The position numbers and the translations under genes are program-made. The notes beneath the pieces are model-generated. The model saw only the letters and a program-made list of their open reading frames with translations, was not told where the DNA came from and ran no database searches. A stretch of 64,000 nucleotides of DNA. It comes from Chloroflexi bacterium HGW-Chloroflexi-6 (GTDB lineage: Bacteria; Chloroflexota; Anaerolineae; Anaerolineales; Villigracilaceae). Positions within the stretch are counted from its first letter, which is position 1, and each line of letters opens with the position of its first letter. Of the stretch, positions 46,185 through 54,277 are shown in pieces. The stretch covers positions 310,001 through 374,000 of the forward strand of contig PHBU01000004.1 of assembly GCA_002840685.1 (NCBI GenBank), given 5' to 3'.

Positions 46185-47075
46185 ATGAAAATATCTGTCA
46201 TCGTCACCATTCCCCCTTATGCCCCCTTCGCCGAAGAGGTGGCCGCGCACCCCATGGTCAGCGGATTGCGGCTCAACACGGTCATGCCTCTGCGCGCCGG
46301 ACCGGGCGAGGCGCTCGACCGGCTCTCGCGTTATGGACAGCCGTTGTGGGTTGACCTGAAGGGCCGCCAGTTGCGCGTGGTCGGCGCGGCCATCCCGCCT
46401 TTCAGTGAGATCTTTCTCAGCCACCGTATCCGGGTTGAGACGCCGGTGGATGCCTTTTTCTCAGATGGGCGCGAAATGGGCCGTATCATCGCGGCCGATG
46501 GCAACCGCATCATCCTTGAAGACGGCCCGCGCCGTCTGATCGGCCCTGGCGAATCGGTCAACATCGTTCACCCTTCTCTCAGGATCGAGGGGACATTAAC
46601 CGAGACCGACCGCCTGTACCTGGCTGCGATGCGCGAACGCGGCTTGAAAAATGTGATGATCTCGTTTGCCGAAAGCGCCTCTGATGCCGGAGAAATTCGT
46701 GCGCTGCTGCCCAGGGCGGAAGTCATCCAGAAGATCGAATCCTTGCACGGTTTGGATTATGCCCGTAAGAGCGGGGCCCGTCACGGACAATTGATGGCCG
46801 CCCGCGGTGATCTTTATATCGAGGTGGCCCGCCCGCACCACATTTTAAATGCGCTGAAAACGATCATCCAGGCCGACCCGAATGCGATCGTCGCCAGCCG
46901 GATCCTCGACTCGCTGGCCTATCAACCGATCCCCGAAAGCGCCGATCTGGGTGACCTGGGCTTCCTGCTCGAGATCGGTTACCGGACCTTCATGCTCGGC
47001 GACCAGGTCTGCCTGAAGCGTGACACGGTTATCGAAGCGCTGAACTTGCTGCAAGAGCTTGGGAAAAGTTATTAA
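46185..47075 (+). CDS. Short pyruvate-kinase-like barrel protein
   Basis: A 296-residue protein that follows the pyruvate kinase plan without the C-terminal domain. Near the start GLRLN (Arg29, Asn31) matches the substrate-binding RLN of PK, DLKGR (57-61) matches its DLKG, a short B domain follows, then KIES (Lys183, Glu185) and AARGDL (Asp209), equal to the catalytic Lys and metal ligands. The PK SHG segment is lost. It could catalyse a related enolpyruvate reaction or be a sensor. Weak ribosome site; the ATG at 46185 matches the fold start. Confidence 0.6.
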   Translation: MKISVIVTIPPYAPFAEEVAAHPMVSGLRLNTVMPLRAGPGEALDRLSRYGQPLWVDLKGRQLRVVGAAIPPFSEIFLSHRIRVETPVDAFFSDGREMGRIIAADGNRIILEDGPRRLIGPGESVNIVHPSLRIEGTLTETDRLYLAAMRERGLKNVMISFAESASDAGEIRALLPRAEVIQKIESLHGLDYARKSGARHGQLMAARGDLYIEVARPHHILNALKTIIQADPNAIVASRILDSLAYQPIPESADLGDLGFLLEIGYRTFMLGDQVCLKRDTVIEALNLLQELGKSY

Positions 47076-47583
47076 CCACGAAGGCACCAAGACACTAAGA
47101 TTTAAGTTTTTTGATCGGGATGATATCTCAATGCAAAAAATAACGCCTTCCGCGCATCAGCCCATAGCACCTGAAACTGAAAAATTGCCAGTGCAGTTGT
47201 TGATTCGGCCTTCAGGGTTCATACAAACCTGGGAGCCGGACTTCTAGAAAGTGTCTACGAGATTTGTCTGTGCTATGAACTCCAACAACATGGGTTGAAC
47301 CTTGAGCGACAGGTTGCCCTGCCCATTGTTTACGATGGGGTGAAGCTGTCCGATGCGTTTCGGCTTGATATTCTGGTCGAAAAACAAATCATTCTTGAAA
47401 TTAAAGCGGTTAATGAAATGATGCCGGTTTTTGAAGCACAACTATTAACCTACCTGCGCTTGACCAACCTCAGACTCGGCTTTCTGATCAACTTCAATGT
47501 GCCAATGATTAAATCGGGTATCAAGCGCATGGTGAACTAGAGTTCAAAAAATGTTTTTCTTCGTGCCTTTGTGTCTTTGTGGT
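47075..47583. mobile_element. GxxExxY cassette bounded by period-8 inverted repeats
   Basis: The left repeat 47075-47100 and right repeat 47558-47583 match as reverse complements in 21 of 26 bases. Each consists of CACNAAGR units repeated every 8 bp. Between them lies a single GxxExxY gene. The left end begins at the stop codon of the upstream gene, and the right end supplies the GGTGA before nadE. It looks like a discrete cassette inserted between the two genes; mobility is inferred. Confidence 0.55.
47131..47540 (+). pseudogene. GxxExxY protein, frameshifted
   Basis: The GxxExxY family is a small PD-(D/E)XK-like group of unknown role. Translation from 47131 begins in one frame (MQKITPS) and after an A5 run near 47180-47184 the family sequence continues in the -1 frame: AVVDSAF, GLLESVYE (the GxxExxY signature), then RLDILVEKQIILEIKAV with the D...ExK nuclease-type residues, and LINFNVP to the end at 47540. 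A one-base loss in the gene or assembly explains this best. Downstream of the break the sequence is intact. Confidence 0.75.
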
Positions 47584-47591
47584 GAAAATTT

Positions 47592-49217
47592 ATGCGTATC
47601 GCTATCTGCCAGGCAAACCCCACCATCGCCGACTTAGCAGGCAATGTTGCCCTGTGCCTGGGCGCTGCTCGCAAGGCCGCCGCCCAGGCCCCTGATCTGA
47701 TCGTTTTCCCTGAAATGGTGATCCCTGGTTACCCGCCCAGGGATATTTTGTATGATGAGAGTTTCGTTGAAGCTGTTTTGGCAGCCTCCGCTGATTTTGC
47801 AGCGCAGTGCGAAGGCCTGCCGCCGGTTTTGTTCGGGTCGATCGCCCGGATGAAGGCCGAAAGCCAAAAGACGAATCGCTTGCTGCCCGGGCTGCTAAAC
47901 GTGGCTTATCTGGCGCAGCGTGGCTTAATGACCATCGCCGCCGAGAAACGCCTCTTGCCGGTTTATGATGTTTTCTACGAGCCGCGCTGGTTCGTGCCGG
48001 GAGCTTTTTGCCCGCCGCTGGAAGTTGCCGGGCAAAAAGTGGGGATTCTGATCTGCGAAGACTTGTGGGATGAAGATTATGAACTCCACCCGGCTGCGGA
48101 GCTTAAGGCTGCCGGAGCGCAGCTGCTGGTTTGCCTGTCGGCTTCGCCTTACAGACAGGGTGTGCTCGAGAAACGTATCGAGCAGGGCCGGCGGGCGGTC
48201 TCGATAAGTTCAACCACCGCATCAAGCATCCCGCTGGTTTTCGTCAACCTGGTCGGCGCGAACGATGAGTTGATCTTTGATGGGCGAAGCTTCGTGCTGG
48301 ATGATGAAAGCTGTCATTGCAAGGCGGGTTTTACCGAAGCAATCTCGATTGTGACCATCAATAAAGAGAAGAAAGACGAAAGACCCAAAAACGAGGCCAA
48401 ACAGTTATCCGGTATGGATGATCTGTCTCAGGCCCTGACCCTTGGCATCCGTGATTTTGCGCGCAAAAACGGACTCGAACGCGCCTTCATTGGCGTTTCA
48501 GGCGGGATCGACTCGGCCCTGGCCCTGGTTTTGGCGGTAAAAGCCTTGGGCGCAGAAAATGTGACCGGCATCGCCATCCCATCACGGTTCAGCGACCCGC
48601 GCTCGGCGCAGTCGGCTCGTCAGTTGTGCGAAAGCCTGGGGTGTGGTTTCGAAAGCGTGGAGCTGGAACCGCTCCACCTGGCGGCGGAACAGACCCTCGG
48701 GAGTCTGTTCAAGCAGGGCACGGGGGCAGAAAATGCCCAGGCGCGGCTGAGAATGCTGGTCCTGATGAGTTACGTCAACGCGTTTGGCGGATTCCTGATC
48801 AATACCAGCAATAAAACAGAATTGGCGCTGGGCTACTCGACCCTGTACGGCGATATGGCCGGGGCGCTTTGCCCGCTGGCCGACCTGACCAAGCCGCAGG
48901 TGTATGAGTTGGCGGAGTTTCTGAATGAAGAATTTAGAATGCAGAATGCAGAATACTCATCTAAAAATCTGCATTCTGCATTTTGCATTCCGCCTTTCAT
49001 TCTCTCCCGCCCGCCGAGCGCCGAGTTGCGGCCTGAGCAGGTTGACCCATTTGATTATGACAAGATTTCTCCTGAACTGGAAGCGATCGTGCAGACCGAT
49101 GGTACGCACCCGGCCCTGAAGCGCTCGGAACACAAGCGTTGGCAGTTCGGGATCGTACTCAAGGTCAGCGAACGCGCCTTCGGAACTGGCCGCATGGTTC
49201 CGGTAACGAAGAAGTAG
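47592..49217 (+). CDS. nadE: Glutamine-dependent NAD+ synthetase
   Basis: Last step of NAD synthesis: amidates nicotinate adenine dinucleotide with ammonia from glutamine. The 541 residues hold an N-terminal nitrilase glutaminase with Glu41, Lys119 and Cys155 (LICEDLW) and a C-terminal synthetase with SGGIDSA near residue 304 and RPPSAELRP. Between LNEE and PPFILSRPPS an extra stretch of about 20 residues (roughly 447-467) is encoded by an inserted hairpin repeat. The start is preceded by GGTGA from the adjacent repeat. Confidence 0.94.
   Translation: MRIAICQANPTIADLAGNVALCLGAARKAAAQAPDLIVFPEMVIPGYPPRDILYDESFVEAVLAASADFAAQCEGLPPVLFGSIARMKAESQKTNRLLPGLLNVAYLAQRGLMTIAAEKRLLPVYDVFYEPRWFVPGAFCPPLEVAGQKVGILICEDLWDEDYELHPAAELKAAGAQLLVCLSASPYRQGVLEKRIEQGRRAVSISSTTASSIPLVFVNLVGANDELIFDGRSFVLDDESCHCKAGFTEAISIVTINKEKKDERPKNEAKQLSGMDDLSQALTLGIRDFARKNGLERAFIGVSGGIDSALALVLAVKALGAENVTGIAIPSRFSDPRSAQSARQLCESLGCGFESVELEPLHLAAEQTLGSLFKQGTGAENAQARLRMLVLMSYVNAFGGFLINTSNKTELALGYSTLYGDMAGALCPLADLTKPQVYELAEFLNEEFRMQNAEYSSKNLHSAFCIPPFILSRPPSAELRPEQVDPFDYDKISPELEAIVQTDGTHPALKRSEHKRWQFGIVLKVSERAFGTGRMVPVTKK
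48937..48990. repeat. Heptad inverted repeat inserted in frame in nadE
   Basis: The left arm 48937-48954 is GAATGCA twice plus GAAT; the right arm 48973-48990 is its reverse complement in 17 of 18 bases; the loop is 18 nt. The element keeps the reading frame and adds about 20 residues at a point where NAD synthetases normally have a short loop. Confidence 0.85.
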
Positions 49218-49292
49218 CGCGGGGCGAATTTGTGCTAAACTACCTGAAGCAAACAGGGTGACTATTTTCTCCAACGTCAAAGGAGTGGAACT

Positions 49293-52200
49293 ATGCAGTG
49301 TCCAACATGCGCGACAATCAACCCGGCACAGGCTCGTTTTTGTATGGGCTGCGGACAAAGCCTGGTACAGGGGCTGGTCTGCGGTCAATGTCAAACCTTA
49401 TTGCCACTCCAGGCGCGTTATTGCTATCACTGTGGGGCATTTGTGGCCCAGGCGGGAGCGGTTGTTTACCAACCTGCCAACCAGGCGATTGCGCCAATAA
49501 CCGTTGGATCACCCCTGGCGATGGCACCAGCCATGCCTGTGGTTGCCGCGCCAATCGCCCCAATTCTTGATACACAAACCCCACAAACTGCGCCAAACGT
49601 CGAATCGGCTGACCTGCGCATGGGACAGCTCATTCCGGCTCAGCCGTTGGCGATGATGCTCAAATCGCTGAAGCGTTACCTGCCAGCCCATCTGTATGAA
49701 CCGCTCGAACGCAAGCCAAAAGAACACGATATCGACGCTGTGCGCGATCACCTGACCGCCCTGACCGCGACCACAAAAACCTATCTGGCTTACCCTGTGA
49801 TTGCCAACCCGCAGCCGACAGGTGTGCCGGCCGGCGGAATGTATCGTGGCGTTTTCCTGTTTGGAGATGTTTCCGGCTTTACCCCGCTATCAGAAAAGCT
49901 GAAAGTGCTCGGGCAGGCTGGCGCAGAACAGATCACCGGCATCATCAATGCCTTGTTCACACAACTGACCACTGTGCTGTTCGATCATGGCGGCACGCTG
50001 CTCAAATTTGGCGGGGATGCCATGCTGGGTTTGTTTCCGGCCGAAACAGATGAAGAGATGAAGCGCGGAGCTTTGCGCGCGGCCCAGGCCGCAATGGTGA
50101 TGCAGGAGATCCTGAAAAAGCCGGAATTCGCTGAGATCAATGCGATGGGGGAGAAGCGCTCGCTACTGATCAAGATCGGTATTTCGGCCGGACCCTATTT
50201 TGCGGCCCATATCGGCACACCGCCCGGCGAGTATGACCGGAATGGCACGATGGCTTTTGTCACGACCGGGCATACCGTCAACCTTGCGGAAGAAGCCGAG
50301 GGACATGCCCACCCTGAACAGGTTGCGATGACGATCGAGGCTGCGCGCCTGCTGGAAGGCCTGGCAGCGTTCGGGCCGGTCGAGCGCGAACCCGATGAGA
50401 CTTATCAAAGATTGTTGAGCGTCCCTGCGCTGGAAGAGGGAACACAGGAACGACTGGATACCCCCGAACCCCCCGCCGGAGATGCGCTCTCACAGATCAC
50501 CTACCTTGTGGCCCGCCTTGACCGCCTGACGCCTTATCTATCCGATGAGTTGGTCAAACGCGTGGTCAACAATCCGCGGGATGCGCGCATCAGCCCGGAG
50601 CATCGCCCGGTGACGGTCATGTTCGCCAACTACAAAGGTATCAGCCGGCTGGTAGAGAAACACGGCGAGAACGAGCCGGAGCTGATCACCCATCACCTGA
50701 ATAATTATTTCGTTCACATGGCCTCGATCGTCGAGCGGTACGAGGGCACCCTGGCGCGCATGGACCAGTACGCAGTCGGCGACCGGCTGGTGATCTTCTT
50801 TGGCGCACCACGCGCCCACGAGGATGACCCGGTGCGCGCCGTGTATGCCGCATTGGAAATGCAGGAAGCAGCCAAGGCCAACTTCTCAGCGCTGCGCACT
50901 TCGACCGGGGTCTATCGGTTTGAACAGCGCATCGGCATAAACACCGGGCACTTGTTTGCGGGCAATGTCGGCGCACCCGACCTGCGCCAGGAATATACCC
51001 TGATGGGCGATGACATCAACATGGCTGCGCGCCTGATGTCAAATGCGCCCTGGGGAGAAATTTATATCAGCCGCAAGACCCGCGACCACGTTGCCCCATA
51101 TATCGACGTTACCGATCGCGGTGAATTGAAGGTCAAAGGCAAAGAGATCCGCATCCCGACCTTCTCGGTCAGCGGACGCAAGGATCAAGTCGGCCGGACG
51201 CGCGGCCTGGAGCATATCGAATCGCCACTGACCGGCCGCGATGCCGTGCTTGCAAAACTGATCGAGCGCGGGGAGATGTTCCTGAAGCGGCGCGGACAGA
51301 TCGTGGCGTTGATGGGCAACAGCGGTATGGGAAAGTCGCGCCTGCTGCGCGAGTTCCAAAAATGGTTGGGCGAGCATACCCAAGCGGACAGCATCCAATG
51401 GATCGAAGCCCGCGCCCTGTCTTTCAGCGAACAAACCACGTACTGGATGGCTGCCCAGGTGATGCGCGGCATCTTGCGCCTGAAACCCGATGCCAGTCAG
51501 GACGATGTGCTGTTTGCGCTGGGCGAAACCGGGGAGCGGCTGCTTGGGGACGACTCAATGGATGCCGTCCCGTACCTGGCGCATATGATGGGTCTGGAGC
51601 TCGGCCAGGAATGGGATTGGGTGCGCAAGGAAGACCCCAAAGTGCGCCAGAAACAGATCCTGTGGGCCGCTTCGCGCTTTTTCCAACAGGCTGCGCAGGA
51701 GAAACCGATCGTTCTGGCGCTCGACGACCTGCACTGGGCCGACGAAGCCTCCTTGCTGTTGTTCGAGCACCTGCTGGCGCTCAGCGACCAGGCGCCGTTG
51801 ATGTTCTGCCTGCTCTTCAGGGCACTGCGCGACAAAGGTTGCTGGCACTTGCACGACCGGGCCAACAGCGACTATCCTCATCGCTTCTTTGAAATCGAAC
51901 TCCAGCCCTTGAAATTTGAAGAAAGCGCCGATCTGCTCGGCCGCTTGATCCCCGGAGCGCAGTTCCAGGAAACGGTCAAAAACGATATCCTGTCCAAGTC
52001 GGCCGGTAACCCGTTCTATCTGGAGGAAGTTGTCCAAAGCCTGATCGAAAGCCAGGCGGTGACCCTGGACGAAAGCCAGCCCGGTCTGTGGCTGGTGACC
52101 GACAAGATCGCCGAAGTGACCGTCCCGGCCTCGCTGCACGCGGCGATCGTGGCGCGCATCGACCGCCTGACCGAAGACGCCCGCCTGGCCCTGCAAATGG

Positions 52201-53552
52201 CATCGGTGATTGGCCGCCAGTTCCGCATGGAATTGCTGCGCAATCTCTCGCACGCCGAGCAGGAAATTGGCCTGTGGGTTGCCCAGTTGGAACGCGGCGG
52301 GCTGGTGCGCCCCGATGATATCGAAGTCCTTGACCCGACCTACACCTTCCCTGAAGCCCTGGTGCAGGAGGTGGCCTATGACAGCGTGCTGGTCCAAAAC
52401 CGCCAGCAAATGCACCTGCGCATCGCTGAAATGCTCGAAGAGGTTTATACCGAAAACCCGGAACCGTATTGCGAGCTGCTGGCCTTCCACTTCAGCCATA
52501 GCTCGGACGATGATCGGGCTTTGAAATATCTCACTATGGCGGCCAAAAAGGCCGAGGGGCAGTACGCCAACGGCACCGCCATCCAGAACTATGAAAAGAT
52601 TCTCAAGATCCAGCGCGCGCGCGGTGACAAAGCCGCCCAGGCCGGCACACTCTACACCATGGGCGCCAAGGCTTACGAGATCGGCGACTTCGACAAGGCC
52701 CAGGCCTGGCTGGATGAATCGGTCCAGATCTTGCGCGAGTTGGAAAACCCGGCCAGCGAGGGCTGGAGCGTGATGTATCTGGGAATGATCGCCCTGAAGC
52801 GCGCCCATTACCCGCAGGCGCTCGAACGTCACGGCCACGCCCTGGGGCTGGCCCGCGCACGCGGCGATAAATTCCAGGAGGGCATCCACCTGACCAACCT
52901 GGGACGCGTGCTGCTGCGCATGGGGCAATACCCGCGCGCCATGCAGCTTTTCGATCAGTCGCTGGAACTGAAACGCGCCAACAACGATCTGCCCGGGCAG
53001 GGATTCGCCTGGTTCTATATCGGGCTGGTGCATGTTGACCAGCAGAACTTCACAGAAGCCGAAAATGCCCTGCAAAAGTCGGTCGAAATGTGGCAGCAGG
53101 TGCCCAAAAACGAGCGTGGCATGGCCTACTGTTACCAGGGATTGGGCCTGCTGGCCTTGCAGCGTGAAGGGTACGAGCAGGCGGCCGAGTACCTGAAAAA
53201 ATCAGTCGAGATCTGCGAGAAGCTGGTACTCAAGGCCGAGCTGATCGAGAACCTGTCCCACTACAGCCAGGCATTGCTCGGGCTCGGACAAAAACAGGCC
53301 GCGCTGGATGCTTCCAGCCGGGCGATCAAGCTGCTCGAGGCCCAAAAAGATGTCGAAGTGGTTCAGCAGATCTATTTCAACCACTATCGCGCGCTGAAAG
53401 CGCTCAACGACCCGGGCGCAGACACCCTGCTGCACGGTTCGCTGCAGATCACAATGACCCAGGCCGGCCTGATCGCCGACCCGGCCGAACGCCAGGATTT
53501 TCTGGAGAAGATCTCGGTCAACCGCCAGATCCGGGCGGCGAGTGAAAAATGA
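49293..53552 (+). CDS. Double class III cyclase-AAA ATPase-TPR signalling protein
   Basis: A 1419-residue cytoplasmic protein. Two zinc ribbons come first (Cys3/6/17/20 and 30/33/44/47). Cyclase domain 1 keeps metal Asp192 and Asp242 and Lys238 but has His327 and Glu334 where Asp and the transition-state Arg belong. Cyclase domain 2 has Asn446 for the first metal Asp and Gln492 for Lys, but keeps Asn576 and Arg580. The halves are therefore complementary, as in pseudo-heterodimeric cyclases. Next is an NTPase with Walker A GNSGMGKS (675-682) and LALDDLHWAD, then TPR repeats from about 1070. AGGAG precedes the ATG. Confidence 0.88.
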   Translation: MQCPTCATINPAQARFCMGCGQSLVQGLVCGQCQTLLPLQARYCYHCGAFVAQAGAVVYQPANQAIAPITVGSPLAMAPAMPVVAAPIAPILDTQTPQTAPNVESADLRMGQLIPAQPLAMMLKSLKRYLPAHLYEPLERKPKEHDIDAVRDHLTALTATTKTYLAYPVIANPQPTGVPAGGMYRGVFLFGDVSGFTPLSEKLKVLGQAGAEQITGIINALFTQLTTVLFDHGGTLLKFGGDAMLGLFPAETDEEMKRGALRAAQAAMVMQEILKKPEFAEINAMGEKRSLLIKIGISAGPYFAAHIGTPPGEYDRNGTMAFVTTGHTVNLAEEAEGHAHPEQVAMTIEAARLLEGLAAFGPVEREPDETYQRLLSVPALEEGTQERLDTPEPPAGDALSQITYLVARLDRLTPYLSDELVKRVVNNPRDARISPEHRPVTVMFANYKGISRLVEKHGENEPELITHHLNNYFVHMASIVERYEGTLARMDQYAVGDRLVIFFGAPRAHEDDPVRAVYAALEMQEAAKANFSALRTSTGVYRFEQRIGINTGHLFAGNVGAPDLRQEYTLMGDDINMAARLMSNAPWGEIYISRKTRDHVAPYIDVTDRGELKVKGKEIRIPTFSVSGRKDQVGRTRGLEHIESPLTGRDAVLAKLIERGEMFLKRRGQIVALMGNSGMGKSRLLREFQKWLGEHTQADSIQWIEARALSFSEQTTYWMAAQVMRGILRLKPDASQDDVLFALGETGERLLGDDSMDAVPYLAHMMGLELGQEWDWVRKEDPKVRQKQILWAASRFFQQAAQEKPIVLALDDLHWADEASLLLFEHLLALSDQAPLMFCLLFRALRDKGCWHLHDRANSDYPHRFFEIELQPLKFEESADLLGRLIPGAQFQETVKNDILSKSAGNPFYLEEVVQSLIESQAVTLDESQPGLWLVTDKIAEVTVPASLHAAIVARIDRLTEDARLALQMASVIGRQFRMELLRNLSHAEQEIGLWVAQLERGGLVRPDDIEVLDPTYTFPEALVQEVAYDSVLVQNRQQMHLRIAEMLEEVYTENPEPYCELLAFHFSHSSDDDRALKYLTMAAKKAEGQYANGTAIQNYEKILKIQRARGDKAAQAGTLYTMGAKAYEIGDFDKAQAWLDESVQILRELENPASEGWSVMYLGMIALKRAHYPQALERHGHALGLARARGDKFQEGIHLTNLGRVLLRMGQYPRAMQLFDQSLELKRANNDLPGQGFAWFYIGLVHVDQQNFTEAENALQKSVEMWQQVPKNERGMAYCYQGLGLLALQREGYEQAAEYLKKSVEICEKLVLKAELIENLSHYSQALLGLGQKQAALDASSRAIKLLEAQKDVEVVQQIYFNHYRALKALNDPGADTLLHGSLQITMTQAGLIADPAERQDFLEKISVNRQIRAASEK

Positions 53553-53558
53553 GACCTG

Positions 53559-53625
53559 AAGCGTGAAGAAAGAGACTTCCGGCTGTGAATACCAGCGGAA
53601 GTCTCTTTCTTCACGCTTATTTTTG
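53559..53625 (+). terminator. Rho-independent terminator after the cyclase/AAA gene
   Basis: A 21-bp stem (53561-53581 with 53596-53616), extendable by two A-T pairs, with a 14-nt loop and a following TTATTTTT. It lies 7 bp past the stop codon. Confidence 0.85.
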
Positions 53626-54277
53626 CAGATTGCCGCGCATGCATGATAGGGCAGGGGAGGGGAACTGCAAAGACAGAATTCGGAAGGAAGAATGAAAGGC
53701 AAAAAAAACAACACAGCAACCCAATTGTTCACGCTTCATTCTTTACGTTTCACATGTACACATTTCAATCAGTGGGGGACTGCTCTCCATGCTCTTTTCT
53801 CTATTCTCTACTTCATGTTTCACTTAAGTATAATTAATAGAAACAATATGATATAATCGAAACAGGCTGTACAATAGCCTCTGGCATCAGATTTCACAGG
53901 ATTTCCCCAATAAGTCTGTGTAGTCAGACAGGTCAGGACGGCAACAGGCAGGTTTTGTATGCAAAAAATATTCCGTGTAGCAATACGAGGCAATCGACAG
54001 CCTCCCCATCGTTCTTTAAGGTTTTGTCGGCATTTTTTAACATCCGGCGCGCGCACCACTACACGCTGTCAAATTTGATCCTGCTCCCCTGTCGAATATG
54101 CAAATCCCCTGCTGAGTTCGCTTGCTGGCAAAGTTTGTTAACGCTAAAATTTCGTTGATGAATGAGTTCTAAAGCGATAAGCTATGCGCAGTTTACACAA
54201 GCCTGGCTATATAATTAAGTTGATTAACTAATCATATTTCGAACCCAAAAGAAGCCAAAACACAGGATAATAAAGCC
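53626..54277. other. Gene-free AT-rich spacer
   Basis: No credible protein is seen in 650 bp. An extended -10 (TGA-TATAAT) stands at 53849-53857 on the plus strand and another TATAAT at 54210-54215, 62 bp before the recombinase start. Small hairpins follow the first promoter (for example AGGCT...AGCCT near 53874-53890). An unrecognised RNA is possible. Confidence 0.4.
53728..53755. repeat. Heptad tandem repeat TTCACGC-type
   Basis: Four consecutive 7-mers: TTCACGC, TTCATTC, TTTACGT, TTCACAT. It lies in the spacer after the cyclase/AAA gene. Confidence 0.65.

Noticed and set aside
47178..47190. Programmed -1 frameshift
   Set aside because: The site lacks a canonical slippery heptamer and a clear downstream stimulator; mutation or assembly error is simpler.
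47131..47247. Separate 38-residue gene before the GxxExxY frame
   Set aside because: It is better read as the N-terminal part of the frameshifted GxxExxY gene.
53559..53625. Inverted repeat after the cyclase gene as a mobile repeat
   Set aside because: Position and the following T-run fit an ordinary terminator.
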